Below, in pieces: positions 37,748 to 50,516 of a DNA stretch of 64,000 nucleotides. The stretch is taken from the NCBI RefSeq assembly GCF_003473485.1, contig NC_053045.1:60616494-60680493 (forward strand), given 5' to 3'. The notes under the pieces were generated by a model. That model made no database searches. It had not been told where the DNA came from and worked only from the letters and a program-made list of their open reading frames with translations. Numbering within the stretch: position 1 is the first letter of the stretch; every line of letters begins with the position of its first letter. Made by a program: the position numbers and the translations under genes. This DNA comes from Medicago truncatula. Lineage: Eukaryota; Streptophyta; Magnoliopsida; Fabales; Fabaceae.

Positions 37748-40700
37748 ATGGAGGTGGTTTTAGCATTCTTATTGCAGCTGGTGAAGCTCTGCATCACCAT
37801 AGGCTTTGTAGTGGCAACCCAAGGATCACCAGGTATGTGCTTGCTTAATCTTCACGTTTTGTTGAGATTGATCCTTTGTAAACTTCTCCAAAGATTGTTA
37901 CAAAAGAATAACACTTTTGCTTAAGCTATAAGTACTTCATTAAGATACTTTCTCTTAAGTCTTTACAATGTTATGATATATATACTTTTCTTCAAAAAAA
38001 TGTTATGATATATATACTGCAGAGAACCTACACATGCGTTGCTAACAAAATCTAATTTTGATTAGTATATATATATTGAGCATAATGCAAGCCGCTGAGG
38101 AAGAAAATGAGTTCTAGCAAAAGTTTATCCTCAGTTCGACAAATATTCTTAAATTTGATTCTCCAGATCCGGACACACTTCAAAACCATCCAGAAGAAAA
38201 ATAGTGAAATACTAGTTACTAACATTCCAAAATGTTAAATTAATGCTTAAGTAGTACCTATGTGTTACCTTTAATAAATCAGTCATTTATTTGTCAATTT
38301 TGAACTTGCTCATAAAAGTTTTAATCTTTCTCTCTTTTCTCATGGAAATATTGGCATTACTAGAGTTCGCGATGAGATTTGAACTCTGTCTCTTAAAATT
38401 ACAAAGTCAAACTCTTACAGTTGAGCTGACATTCGTATCTTATTAGTTTCTATCAGTATTTGATTCACTGACAACTTCTTTCAGGGCTTATTATATTCCC
38501 ATCTCCAGCAAATTTACACGGGTATCCATTCCCTATCGAAACACCTGGTTCTTCCCACCAGAGAGATTCACATAGAACCATTGCACCTAGCTCTCCATCA
38601 ATATCAAATGGTAATCTCATTCCCTTGATCGATTAAATAGTCCTCGGATCACCTGACCAATGTATATGTTTTTTTCATTATCCAGGACCCTTCTCTCACC
38701 CTCCAATAGGATCATCCCCACCATATGAAGTTGTTCCTTCACCATCAACTGTGCAAGGGAATGTAACACCACCAAAGAAAGCACCTGCTGTTAGGCCTCC
38801 TGTCTCAACAGTAACTGCTCCAGGTATATGCCTTAGCTGTGCTCTCCGGGAGTTCGAATTTTGGCTGCAACAATCATTGGCTAAATTTTACTTACCTTTC
38901 GACTGAACTCTGCATTCTAAAATGTTCATCCTTTGCATCCATTTTAACTTCTTGTATGTTGATTATGTTCAAATGACATTTGCAATCATACTTTTCAATT
39001 CATGGATGCTTAATTAACAAAAAAAAAAATGGTACAGGATCTGTCCCCTCTCCCTTATCCACTCCTTCAAGAATCATCCATCCCGTAAAGGGTGGAGCGC
39101 CAGTTGCCGCACCTTTGTACAAAACACCAAAGCCACTTCCAGCCAAAATACATTCTCCTGTTTTGACGCCTTCGGTCTCAAATTATAAACATCATCATAA
39201 AAGAAACATAATTACCGTTCCTGCCCCTGCACCATCATATATTGTTTCTCCTCCCATTTCAAAACCTCGAGGTTTGTGGCACTATAGGAATGATTTATTA
39301 AATTGTGTCACAAATGAAGTTCTTTGCTGCAACTGAATATATAACCAATTTTTGTTTTACACTTTTTGATCTAGATAGAGCGATTCCTCCCTCATTATCA
39401 CCAAAAACAGGTGGACAAAGACATCATGTTCCACTACCATGGAAGTCAGGTACCTATATTAGTGTTATAAATTTCTTAGTAAGATGTCTATTCTATGAGA
39501 GTGAAAAGTAAACAAATGACTTTTCTGAATACTTGTTTTTCTTCATGTGTTTCTCAGTTTCTCCACTTTCTTCTCCCATTCATTCAAACAAGAGCCAATT
39601 TGCTCCTGCTCCTTCTCCATCAATCAAATTTGGCTCTCACCCAACCAAAAGTATGAAAATATGAATTCTATTCATTTGCCAGGATACAGAATTTACGTCC
39701 TTGCGAATTTTATTAAAGAAATCTTTGTCCTTACATTATCATCAACTTACTAGTCTTAATCATTCATTGTTTTTGTTATTGCAATGCAAATACCCTCTTT
39801 TCCTCCTAAAGTATCTCCGTCTGGTTCTTCTTCCAAGAGTCCTAAGACATTGCCACCTCCACCTCCTAATGAAGGTTAGCACATTATTTGCTTAGTAGGT
39901 TTTATTCTGTGGACATAGCTTTCAATATCTGTACTTTTTGGAATGTTCTGAACAATTTTCATCATAATTAAATTTATTTTTTTAATATCTTCAGATTGTT
40001 TATCAACCGCTTGCACCGAGCCTTATGTAACTTCTCCTCTTGGAGCACCTTGCAGATGTGTTTGGCCTTTGCGAGTCGGTCTCCGCCTTAGCATTTCTCT
40101 TTATACCTTCTTCCCTTTGGTCTCGGAGCTGGCTTCTGAACTTGCCAGTGGGATTTTTATGAAGCAAAGTCAAGTTAGAATTATGGGAGCCAATGCAGCA
40201 AACCAGCAACCTGATAAAACTGTTGTCATTATTGATTTGGTGCCACTTGGAGAAAAGTTTGATAATACGACAGCCTTTTTTACTTCTGATATGTTTTGGC
40301 ATAAAAAGGTTGTTATTAAAGCTTCCTACTTTGGATATTATGATGTTTTGTATGTGAACTATCCAGGTATATATAGATGTCAATTTCGCTTATAACCGTT
40401 TTCTCTGATTCTGGCTTCTTTTTTGAGATATTTTGTTGGATCCTATTATGTTATTATATAGGTTTACCTCCTTCACCTCCTTTACCACCTTCAAGCATTA
40501 CCGTGATAGATGGTGGTCCTTATACCACTTATGGCAAAAATGGAAGTACTATAAAACCCTTTGGTGTTGACATACAAAAGAAGCAGAATAGAGGTGACCT
40601 TGGCAAAGGTTTTATTGTCATTATTGCTTTTTCAGTTTTTGTAGCAGTTGTTTTATGTACTGCTGCTGTCTGGTTCATGTTCAAATTCAGAGTTCATGTT

Positions 40701-42659
40701 AGTCAAAGAGCATCGATTCCACGTCCTTCACCTCCTTCTCTTACCAAAGCATCAGGTAATACAACCAGGTGAATTAGCTGGCTAGTTTGTTCCTCTGTCT
40801 CAATGTTTGATCATTGAAAATAATGCTATATCTACAAATAGAAAATTATGTTTCTTACCACATAATAATTGTGATGGTTTGATTGTTTTATCACTTTATA
40901 TCCCTTTTCTTACAAATCTTATGAATTTCACAGTTACTGCTACTGGTTCATTAATTGGAGATGGAAGGGTTGGTTCCGTTTCTTCTTCATTTGAACATGG
41001 CATTCCTGCTTATAAAGGGTCCGCAAGGACTTTCAGTATGGATGACATTGAGAAAGCTACTGATAATTTTCATGCTTCGAGAATACTTGGAGAAGGCGGT
41101 TTTGGTCTTGTTTACAGTGGTGTCCTTGGAGATGGGACAAAAGTGGCAGTCAAGGTTCTAAAGAGTAAGGATCATCAAGGTGATCGCGAATTCTTAGCTG
41201 AAGTTGAGATGCTTAGTCGTCTTCACCATAGAAATTTGATCAAGCTGATTGGTATATGTGCTGAAGAGGACAGCTTTCGCTGCTTGGTTTATGAACTCAT
41301 TCCAAATGGCAGCTTGGAATCCCATTTACATGGTACTTGTTTGCTTAGTTGCCTTTTTTCTCAAATAAAATTTTAGGTGAGTTGAGTCCCGGGAGCTGAT
41401 TTGGGTTAAGGAAATCCTCATGGCTCAAAGAGCGTTGACAAAAGTACTTGCATATTACCCACTAACGAGTTCCTCACATAGGCAGCAGGATTTGAACCCA
41501 TTCCCTTGTGAAATGAACCTGAGTTGAATCCTTACAAACTAGACCAATATTATATTTTGGCGCTTACTCGTGCCTTTAGTTCTTCAATATAATGTTTTTA
41601 TTTTATTTGGTATTGTGATAGGGGTTGAATGGGAAAAGCGAGCACTTGATTGGGGTGCTAGGATGAAGATAGCTCTTGGTGCAGCTCGAGGCCTATCTTA
41701 TCTGCATGAAGATTCAAGTCCATGTGTTATACATAGAGACTTCAAGTCTAGCAACATATTGTTGGAAGATGATTTTACTCCTAAAATATCTGATTTTGGA
41801 TTGGCCCAAACTGCCACAGACGAGGAAAGTAGACACACATCAATGCGTGTAGTGGGAACTTTTGGGTACAAAGTTTTCTTCCCCCTTTTTTTTTTTATGA
41901 AGATTTAGCGCATGTTTGGTTTGTGAAAATATTTTCTTGATTGGAACTTCTTTTTCAAGATTTTATGCAAAATCTGCATTTGATTGTTGAAACCTTTTTT
42001 TCTTTTATGGTTGATTTTTACAATCATGCATTTCCTGATTCATATTTTGATAATTGAAAAATGAATTCAGGTATGTGGCTCCGGAGTATGCAATGACCGG
42101 TCATCTTCTTGTTAAGAGTGACGTTTATAGCTATGGCGTTGTTCTTCTAGAGCTTTTGACAGGAAGAAAACCTATAGACATGTCACAAGCTCCTTGTCAA
42201 GAGAATCTTGTTGCTTGGGCTTGTCCATTTCTCACAAGTAGAGAAGGATTAGAAGCGATAATAGATCCATCTATAGGACTCGACGTGCCTTTTGATAGTG
42301 TGGCCAAAGTAGCAGCCATTGCATCAATGTGTGTGCAGCAAGAAGTATCAAACCGTCCATTCATGAGTGAAGTTGTTCAAGCTTTAAAACTTGTATGCAA
42401 TGAAACTGAAGAAGCAAAAAAAGACGGTGGTTCAAGAAGTTTTAGCCAAGAGCATGAGGATTTATCTGTTGTTGACATTGAAAGAGGCTTGTCAGCATCA
42501 GAACTATTTGGTTCTTCATCTAGAATTGAAAGAGTGGAGCATGAAAAATCTAGGAGAAAGTCTTATTCAGGTCCTATGGGAAATGGTAGAAGCAAACAGT
42601 TGTGGCAGATAATGAGAAAGCTTTCTGGTGGTATTGTCAGTGAACATGGAACTATATGA
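37748..42659 (+). CDS. ALE2: ALE2-type receptor-like serine/threonine kinase
   Basis: 903 residues from twelve exons: 37748-37832, 38485-38610, 38686-38823, 39038-39271, 39375-39449, 39558-39650, 39812-39874, 39995-40366, 40462-40755, 40934-41332, 41622-41865, 42071-42659; all phases fit. It has a signal peptide ([20 protein letters not shown]), a Ser/Pro-rich extracellular part, a Cys-containing domain ([20 protein letters not shown]), a membrane span at about 446-469 ([20 protein letters not shown]) and a kinase with [34 protein letters not shown] and [20 protein letters not shown]. In Arabidopsis ALE2 acts at the plasma membrane with ACR4 in protoderm and cuticle formation. The ATG at 37748 is chosen because the in-frame alternative at 37743 hits a stop. 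The short proline-rich exons (63-138 nt) are all phase 1, so skipping one keeps frame. Confidence 0.93.
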
Positions 42660-44365
42660 TCAAGTGATGAATAGGTTATCATAGAGAAATTGCATTTCTT
42701 TGTCGATATCATAATGCCCTTCATGGTTTTGTTAATCCACAGTTCTTACTTCTTAGTATAACTTTAAAAGAGGCCTTCACTTAGTGAGAAGTCTTCTGCT
42801 TGAATCACTCTTGTTTGCTCTCACCTCTTAACCAGAGATGCATGGATGTATTAAAAATAAACAAATTACAAATGATTATTATCCTTTTTTACTTTGAACA
42901 TTATTGTACATTTATATTTTGCCATGTTTTCCTATCAATATATTTATTGTTGTGGTTGAAGACATTAGTCTAAATTATAATTTAATTGAATAAATCTTGT
43001 CTATATCAGTGTTGTAATTGTTTTCAAATATTGAATGTCTATATTTCAGACTCCTTGGAAATTTTTAAATAGGTCATGAAACTAAAATGAAAAATTTTAT
43101 GGTGAAGTCATGAGAATGACTTTTATGGTGAAGTTAACACTATAACAAACAAAATTTGTGTTTGGTTTATGTACTTACTGATGGTTGGTAAGTCCTTGGC
43201 ATCACAACTGCTTGAACTAGCCTACAGTTAGGATGGATGCATGTGGTTACAAATAACATTATCGACGCCATATTACTTTGCAAAGTTATAATACGAAATT
43301 TGGTAGCAGTTAACAAGTCAATATCATCATTTCTCCTTAGAGATGTTCATTTTATTTTCAACAACCACACACATCTAAGTTTCAAATTTACTACATCATG
43401 ATTTGTCATTTACATAGAAAATGAAAGTTCATTACTTCCACTATGGCTATATGGAAATCTTCAGGTCTACTTGAGACTGCTGACAAGGCTTCATTCACAT
43501 CACAGACAGAATATAGAAAGTTAGAAACTGTATAGAAACTTTGAGGATTAATAAACAACTTAACAGAAAGGGCTTGTACATAAAAGCTAATCAGGGAGGA
43601 TGCAGGAGACAAAGTTGAGTAAAATAACCATGAAAATTTCAATAAAAAATGCATGCCATCTGCAGAAACTAGTTCATATTGAGTAGTAACCAATTAAATA
43701 ATACCTTTATCCTTAATTCATTGTGTTTGTGTATATTGTGCATAAAGTTTAGTCTTAAAGTGGTCCACACGCATGACACCAGCTAATATGACATTTAAAC
43801 AAAATAATCTTTTTTCAAAAAAGTTTGTTTCCTAACTGCACCGTAAAAATGCCCAACTAAAATAGTCATTCAGGATTAGTCATTAGACTAAAATTGTTTA
43901 TAATTAAGTTGATGAACTAGTCTATAATTTATAAATATATTTCTGAACAATTTTTTGATCGAACTTTTAAATATTTTATAATCTAATTTACAAATCAATT
44001 GTGTTTATATTCAGTTAGTCTGAGATCATTGGTCACTTATCCAAATGTATTAGATTAAAATTAAAATTGTTTTAGATGACATTTGACATCCTCGATTAAC
44101 TTGCAAATATTAGTACAACTTAAATGGTAAAATACAGTAAAGATATTTGATATAAATTGTTTACGAAAAATAAATTCATAAAAAGGTGTATTAGTGAAAA
44201 GTGGGGGTGTTGAAATAAAAAAGGGCATTGTAAGCTGGGCTTATTATTACAAAGAAAATCTGTTTAGAAAAAGTTGACGGAGAAGGAAGCATACATAAAA
44301 AAAGTTTGGTCTGAGTGTGGTGGTTTACATTTGCAGCTGAAGGTGCAAGATCTAAACATTTTATC
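42660..44365. other. 3' flank of ALE2 and promoter side of OST5
   Basis: About 1.7 kb without a recognised gene. ORFs on the minus strand (such as 43406-43693) show no family features. The last 200 bp before 44366 should contain the OST5 leader. Confidence 0.5.
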
Positions 44366-47300
44366 ATGGTAATTCTCTGAATCAATTCAATTTCGATTTG
44401 AATTTCAATTTGAATTTTTCAATTCTGATTTTGCATTTTTGTTTTTGTATGTGGAAGGCTCCAAAAGCGATCGCGAGTCCTATTCCTGATTCGTTATACC
44501 CGACACTCTCCGTCTTCACACTCGCAATCGGCCTCATTTTAACTGCTTCTTTCTTCATGTATGTTCTGATCTCGTTTTTTTTTTCCGCATTTAAACTTTA
44601 TTTGCTTGGATTTACCGATTTAATTGTACAATTTGTACACTCGATTTGATTTAGAGATCGAGTAACTGTTTCTTGAGGTTAGTGGCAAGTTGAAATAGAT
44701 GTTTTGTTGTGGGATGAAGATTTTACTTGTTGTGATGAGAGATTTAATTTAATGTTGAATGTGTAATTCATCAATCAAGTTGAAACTGATTGCGGTGAAA
44801 GGGTGCTTTTTTGTAAGGCTGGGTATATGTGTGAAATGTGACACTGGAATTGATTGATACAATTGGTTTTGTAACGTATTAGCCATGGGATTGTTTAACA
44901 TTGACCCGACCTAGTTTGGATTAGCTAATGGTTTATCAGAGTTTCTCAATTAAGAAATGTTATGGTTCTTCACTTGAGAAATAGTCCATACAAGCTGATC
45001 GGTGTTGTTGTTTGAAAAGAAGCTACGTGGTAAAGCTTAAAAGATCATGATTTGAGCTTTTGTTTGAAAAACTCAGGAGTTATTGCAATATTTTTTAAAA
45101 ATTTCACTTTCTTCAAGTGCTTCATGAAAATTTTATTCAAATTAGCTTAGTCTTATATTTCTGTGACGTATTACTTGAGGAGTGCGATCTTTGTTAAAAT
45201 AGTTGGAAGTTATGTGTAGTTAGTTAAGGTAGTTAGACTAGAGTAATTGTAATCAACTATAGTTAGTTGATAAGTAAACTAGAGTTAGTAGTTTGGTTAG
45301 AAGTTAGTTAGAGTTAGTTACTCAAACTAATCTCTATATATAGGAACACTGTTGTACTCAATCATCATCTTTTAATCAAATATTTTCATTCCAATATGGA
45401 TCTCTATGAGTATCTCCCACATGAGTTCTCTTATGCTTGCTCTCTTGCTTACATCTATGATCTTTCTCCCTATGATTCCATGATTTTCAACATGGTATCA
45501 GAGCGATACCCTAGGGAGGAAGATGAAGATGACGCTTCCGTTGATGATTCCGATGAGGATGCAGTTTCAGTTGAAGATTCCGCTGCAATTGCAGTTTCTG
45601 ATGAAGATCCCGATGAAGCTTCTTCAGCAGAATTCGTTTCTTCTGATTTCGTCACAGTTCCAGATTCTAACATCATCTTTGGTAGTTTCGGTCAAGCTTC
45701 CGATGCTATTCCAGTGTCTCTGATCACGATGATTTCACCTTCAATTGAAGGAAAATTGTTCAAGATTGGTGAAATTGATTGTTTTCTTTTGGTTTCTGAG
45801 TCTGTTACAGTGGCTGAACAACAAAGCTCGAATGTGGAATTTCAAGGTTCATCTTCTTCAATCGTATGTCAACATGGAAACAACATCGATCAATTCTTGC
45901 ATCGTAAGAAAATCAAGAAAAGAGTGCAACTTGCTGCAATGGTGATGCAATTGTCTGAGATGACGAGTGCGTGACCAACGCCATGGTAACTTTTCTTTCA
46001 GATTTTTCTGCAGCAAGCTTATGCTGTTCTGATTTCGTATTCGATCCCGGCGGTGCATTTTCCTTGATTATGGTATGTGTTGTTCTCAAAGTACTTCTTC
46101 ACACATGTTCGCGTTTATGGTGGATACCTTGGGATCGAGGGAGGCATATACGGATTCAGATGAAACTCCTTCATAATCTCTTTTCAAACCAAAATCCTAC
46201 CTTAATTCTCAAACTTTCTAAAGTCACAGCTATGCCAAGAAACAAAAGCCATTTTTGTTGCGTGTTTTCCAATCATCTGAGGTTCGTCATTCGCATTTTC
46301 CGAATTCTGTTCCAGAAGCGTGTCTTTGGAAGAAACCGTTTTTGTTGTGGTCTCAGTCTGAATTTCTGGCTCTCTTTACATTTACAGAAGTGCGTTTGGG
46401 TTTGCATGATTACGTTTGAATCGTGTTTGGTAGCGACAAGCAATTTTGGATGAAACTGTGCTTTCTGTATGTTTTCATATTTGCAGTTGCAGAATCGCTA
46501 TTACACAAGAATGCTTTTGGAAACCCGCGTTTGGGAAAGAAAGTCTTGTTCCAATTCTCAGAGGAAGATCGCATTTGCAGAACTTTGTTATCAGAATCGC
46601 GTTTGCTACAAGTTAGTCTCGAAGTCCTTGCAAAACTGCATCTTAGAAATGTTGATTTGGAAAAGCGCTTATTGGAAACACGCGTTTTGCAAAACCGCGT
46701 TTGTATAAGCTGTTCAGAAGCGTGTTTTGCAGATAGTTATTTTTTTGCTTAGTGAGGCGTGTTCCAGAATTTACAAAGCAGAAGATGAATGGGTGGTGCC
46801 GCCATCAGTTTCCAAACAAAGGCACAATTTTCATTTAGGCATGGGATTCCTCAAAATCATTAGGCTTCAATATGGGATTTGCTGTTTTTTCACTGTTATT
46901 TCGTGTCTTTTACTAGCTTACACCCCTGTTTCCCTTAGTCTTTTATAGTATATAAATTCCAATTGTACTTTCATTGTATTCCAAGCTCAAATTGGTGAAT
47001 TTCCCCATTTTGAGTTTGAGGGAGGCTGTTAAAATAGTTGGAAGTTATGTGTAGTTAGTTAAGGTAGTTAGACTAGAGTAATTGTAATCAACTATAGTTA
47101 GTTGATAAGTAAACTATAGTTAGTTGATAAGTAAACTAGAGTTAGTAGTTTGGTTAGAAGTTAGTTAGAGTTAGTTACTCAAACTAATCTCTATATATAG
47201 GAACACTATTGTACTCATTCATCATCTTTTAATCAAATATTTTCATTTCAATATGGATCTCTATGAGTATCTCCCACATGAGTACTCTTATGCTTGCTCT

Positions 47301-47702
47301 CTTTCTTACATCTATGATCTTTCTCCCTATGATTCCATGATTTTCAACAATCTTGAAACTTCTGAGAGATAAGAGGTTTACTGATTTGTGCTATGAAATT
47401 TTGGATGTTCAGCTGACATCTTTTTGTTGTATATCTTGTTATCATTCAAATGAAAGCTGTGTTTTTTGCAGTTATGAAGCAACCTCTTCTAGGAAAACCC
47501 GTAACCTTGCTCAGGAGCTGACAACGGGAGCAATTGCATCAGTTTTCTTGGTATGCATTGTTTATACTTACTTTTGTTCAGTCATTGTTTGACAATTGAC
47601 ATGATACTGGTATAACATTGGAAACTTATGCCCGTGTCTTTATCTTCTTCACAGGGTTTTGGGTCGTTGTTCCTCCTACTTGCCTGCGGTGTGTATGTCT
47701 AA
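44366..47702 (+). CDS. OST5: OST5/TMEM258 subunit of oligosaccharyltransferase
   Basis: 76-residue two-span membrane protein from four exons: 44366-44368 (the ATG alone), 44458-44558, 47472-47550 and 47655-47702 (TAA). The sequence opens MAPKAIASPIPDS. Span 1 is TLSVFTLAIGLILTASFF, then the conserved IYEATSSRKTRNLAQEL, then span 2 ending GFGSLFLLLACGVYV. The layout and the FFxYE-T-S and GFG-LFLLL-x-GxYV landmarks match yeast Ost5 and animal TMEM258. It is an ER-membrane accessory subunit of the complex that N-glycosylates proteins. The exon-1 donor directly follows the start codon. Intron 2 is 2.9 kb because it contains the LTR retrotransposon at 45192-47349; without it and one target copy the intron would be about 0.75 kb. 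Confidence 0.93.
45192..47349 (+). mobile_element. Small non-autonomous LTR retrotransposon in OST5 intron 2
   Basis: The left LTR is 45192-45492 (301 bp) and the right LTR 47027-47349 (323 bp); both run TGTTAAAATAG...TTTTCAACA. They are nearly identical except for a 22-bp tandem repeat (AGTTAGTTGATAAGTAAACT unit) in the right one. A perfect 5-bp duplication ATCTT flanks the element (45187-45191 and 47350-47354). The primer-binding site TGGTATCAGAGC (45493-45504) is complementary to initiator tRNA-Met, and a purine tract (TTTGAGGGAGGC) precedes the right LTR. The 1.5-kb interior encodes no protease, integrase or reverse transcriptase. The tRNA-Met primer and LTR layout suggest a Copia-dependent element. 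It lies in sense with the host gene. Confidence 0.95.
45396..45974 (+). CDS. Acidic ORF starting in the LTR of the small retrotransposon
   Basis: 192-codon frame that begins in the left LTR about 55 bp after a TATA-like CTATATATAG (45334-45343), reads through the LTR end and the primer-binding site (NMVSER), then into a low-complexity acidic stretch (EEDEDDASVDDSDEDAVS) and Ser/Val-rich sequence with basic HRKKIKKR near the end. No domain is recognised; gag-like function is speculation. The right LTR encodes the same start (MDLYEYLPHEYSYACS) with few amino-acid changes, then stops soon after entering host DNA. Confidence 0.4.
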   Translation: MDLYEYLPHEFSYACSLAYIYDLSPYDSMIFNMVSERYPREEDEDDASVDDSDEDAVSVEDSAAIAVSDEDPDEASSAEFVSSDFVTVPDSNIIFGSFGQASDAIPVSLITMISPSIEGKLFKIGEIDCFLLVSESVTVAEQQSSNVEFQGSSSSIVCQHGNNIDQFLHRKKIKKRVQLAAMVMQLSEMTSA

Positions 47703-48557
47703 TTATTGAACATCAAACTGTATGAAATTTTTGCTAAGCAGATAGCTTTAAATGAAAATTTACTTGAGACATTGTAGTTTTCATCTTACTAAAAAGTTAT
47801 GTGTTTAAACTGTCAGTGACATTGCTGGTTATGTTTAATGCTTGAGAAGATTATGAATTGCTTGATTTTTATGGTTGATTCTCTATTGGGAAAACTTTGC
47901 ATTTCTATATTTCAACAAAGATCAGGGTTAAATACAATACGTAGCATTATTTTGTCCTCCTTGAATCGATGCTGAGGGTGGATCTTATGTTTGCATCTTC
48001 ATCTCGGACGTAGTAATTCCATCACTGCAATAGATTTGTTTTGTTTTTGTATATTTAGGAAGGATCCAAGCAATCGATCATGTTTGTTCTTTTCAATAAA
48101 AAATGAGATGATAAATAGATAATTATTTTCACTTTTTTTTTTCTTCTCTCCTTTCATTTACTCTACTAGTTGAGTTTCTCTCATTTTCTTGTCGGCGGAC
48201 CAATTTTCACACGACAAACATCATAAATTATATTTTCAAATATGTTAAAATCTTTTCACCTCCTTATTTTTCACGAATCCAGATTTCACTAGATAATAAT
48301 GTTGATGGAGAAAATCTTTTTCTCTTTTATGGATTAGGGTTTTCCTCAATAAAATAGTTATCACTTATTTTACTATTGCAATTTTCTGTGTTGGGAACCT
48401 ATTGTATGTCCTGTTGTAACTGCATTACACCGTCAGAACTCCCGATCATTTGATCTAGTTGACGGATGAAATTGTGAGTTGAAACTTTGTGATGTCGTCC
48501 ATTCTATCTCAAACCAATGGTCATGGTTAACTACATGTGAACTCAGATTGTAGGCAA
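47703..48557. other. 3' flank of OST5, no other gene
   Basis: Likely includes the OST5 3' UTR (the AATAAA-like CAATAAAAAATG at 48094 is a candidate end signal). Remainder AT-rich with no recognised feature up to the Helitron end. Confidence 0.5.
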
Positions 48558-50516
48558 CTAGATCACCCGTGCTGCACGGGTCATATATAATTTGCAATAT
48601 AACTTGCAATAGATTAAAAATAGTGGTTGTGATATATTATAAAGACTGTAAAAAAAAAAAAAAAAAAAAAAAAACTTTTTAAATGTCTTTATATTAATTT
48701 GTTTTATTAAATAACCTTTTTCCTGTCTGTGAGTTTTCTCAAAATGAGCGTATCTCAATCCGTATTTTTTATTGCAATTCAAAACATGAAAAATGAGCGT
48801 ATCTCAATCCGTATTTTTAATTGCAATTTGAAATATGAAGAATATTGTCTACTTTCAAAATGAATATCTATTGAAATGTAAGCGCAGTGACACCGGATAC
48901 AAAATGTTGATGTTCATTAAGAATTATATACATCATCACAGTTATAGTACCAAGAATTCTGGCAACATTGTTTTTGATTAATAAGCTGCCAATTCATGTT
49001 AAACTTACACACATACTCAGACACAAATCTATATTCTAGCTGCATTTCAGCTGCTCTATACTTCTGCAATCGTATGGCAACAAAGCAGAAGTCCTTTCAT
49101 GCATTATTTATATAGAAGAAAACATAAAACATATTTAATTGTAAAAGCAGGCCATAGGTGCAATGCGATATTCAATGTTCAATAAACAGCAAACAACCAA
49201 GGTTCAATACACACAAATATATGCTTATAAATCTTTCACCTAATGGAATAGTAAATACATTTCATTTCAGATATATTATAGAGTGCCATTTAGCCTGAGA
49301 ATAGATACTTCTTTTCCACCATAGGAAATGTCCATATCCCAAGACAACTGGTAGTTGGTTAACTGGTTGATAAATAAAAATAGAAAAATCAAATTACTTT
49401 TTTAATCATTTTTTAAATTACCAGTACACCTCCCTCTTTTACTGATGCTAGACCTTACTTTAATTCCAGAATTGGTACCTAAGTCAGTTTTATGTCATTG
49501 ATTTTTTCCTTTTGCCGTGTTTTCATTCCAACAGCTTATAACCGGACCACCTCACTTCATCTTCTCCGGCGTCAATCTTTCTTCTTTGTTGAACCGGACC
49601 ACCTCACTTTATCTTCTCCGGCAACAAGGTTCTGAGTTTCGACGAATCCGACGATAAACAATCCACTCCAGCAATCTAAATTTTGCTGGTGAAACAAGCA
49701 AAACCATCTAGATCTGTCAGTGATCTACTGTCTTACACAATTAGGCTTTAATTTGTTTTGGATTGTGAATGTTTGTTACCTTGATTTGGTGTAACCGGTT
49801 AAAGGTGAATATTAGTTTAAAGTGGAACTTGTACCCACAATGATGTATGAATCTAATTTTATCTGTTTAAGTGCCGCTGTGAATGTTTTGGATTGTAAAT
49901 GTTTGTTACCTTAATTTAGCAGGAGAACAAATGAAATGTGCTAATCAACACAACTTCACACATATAAATTCTAGAAAGTAAAAAAATAATTAAGTTGGGA
50001 GAAAACAAAGATTCTCAGCACGTGAGGAAAATTGTTTGATTTCATGAATAAGATGGTCATTACTACAGTTGCCGCATGAATCAAGGTTTGTTTTTTTTCT
50101 TTCCAATTTGTGCTTCAGATTCGCAACACAAATCCGGTTTGGGGTGTAATCAGAGTTGCTTGATGATGACATATTTTAGTTTCAATCAAAAATGAAAGAG
50201 AAAGGTGTTTAGAAGATGATTGTTCAATGAAATTGAATGGTTAAGAGATTAAAAATTGAAATGAAATAGGGTATGAGAGGAGATGAAGAACACGATACAA
50301 ACAGTGAAATAAATTATCAATGATTTTTTTTTTAATGAAAATCAATGAAATATTATTATTGGTGGGGTCACCTTTTTTGTTATAGAATTGCCAACAAAAA
50401 GTTTAAACCATTAACATGTAATAAATCTGGACCATCCACATAGAAAAATATTAAATCAATGAATGTCATTAAACTTTCCCATCATGGGAAAGAACTTTCC
50501 TTTCCCATATTATAGA
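48558..50516 (-). mobile_element. Probable non-autonomous Helitron
   Basis: On the minus strand the 3' end reads ACCCGTGCAGCACGGGT (an 8-bp stem hairpin), then GATCTAG, followed by host T. The proposed 5' end is TCTATAATATGGGAAAGG, preceded by host A. Helitrons insert between A and T, start TC and end CTRR after a hairpin, all met here. Within are a poly-A/T run (48650-48675), a 50-bp tandem duplication with AATGAGCGTATCTCAATCCG (48741-48840) and a doubled ACCGGACCACCTCACTT block (49541-49620). No Rep/helicase. The 3' end is solid, the 5' end less so. Confidence 0.65.
48741..48840. repeat. Two 50-bp tandem copies
   Basis: AAATGAGCGTATCTCAATCC followed by GTATTTTT(T/A)ATTGCAATT occurs twice in a row inside the Helitron-like element. 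Confidence 0.85.

Noticed and set aside
45971-46948. ORFs in the interior of the small retrotransposon as pol remnants
   Set aside because: No protease, integrase, reverse transcriptase or RNase H motif could be seen in any frame.
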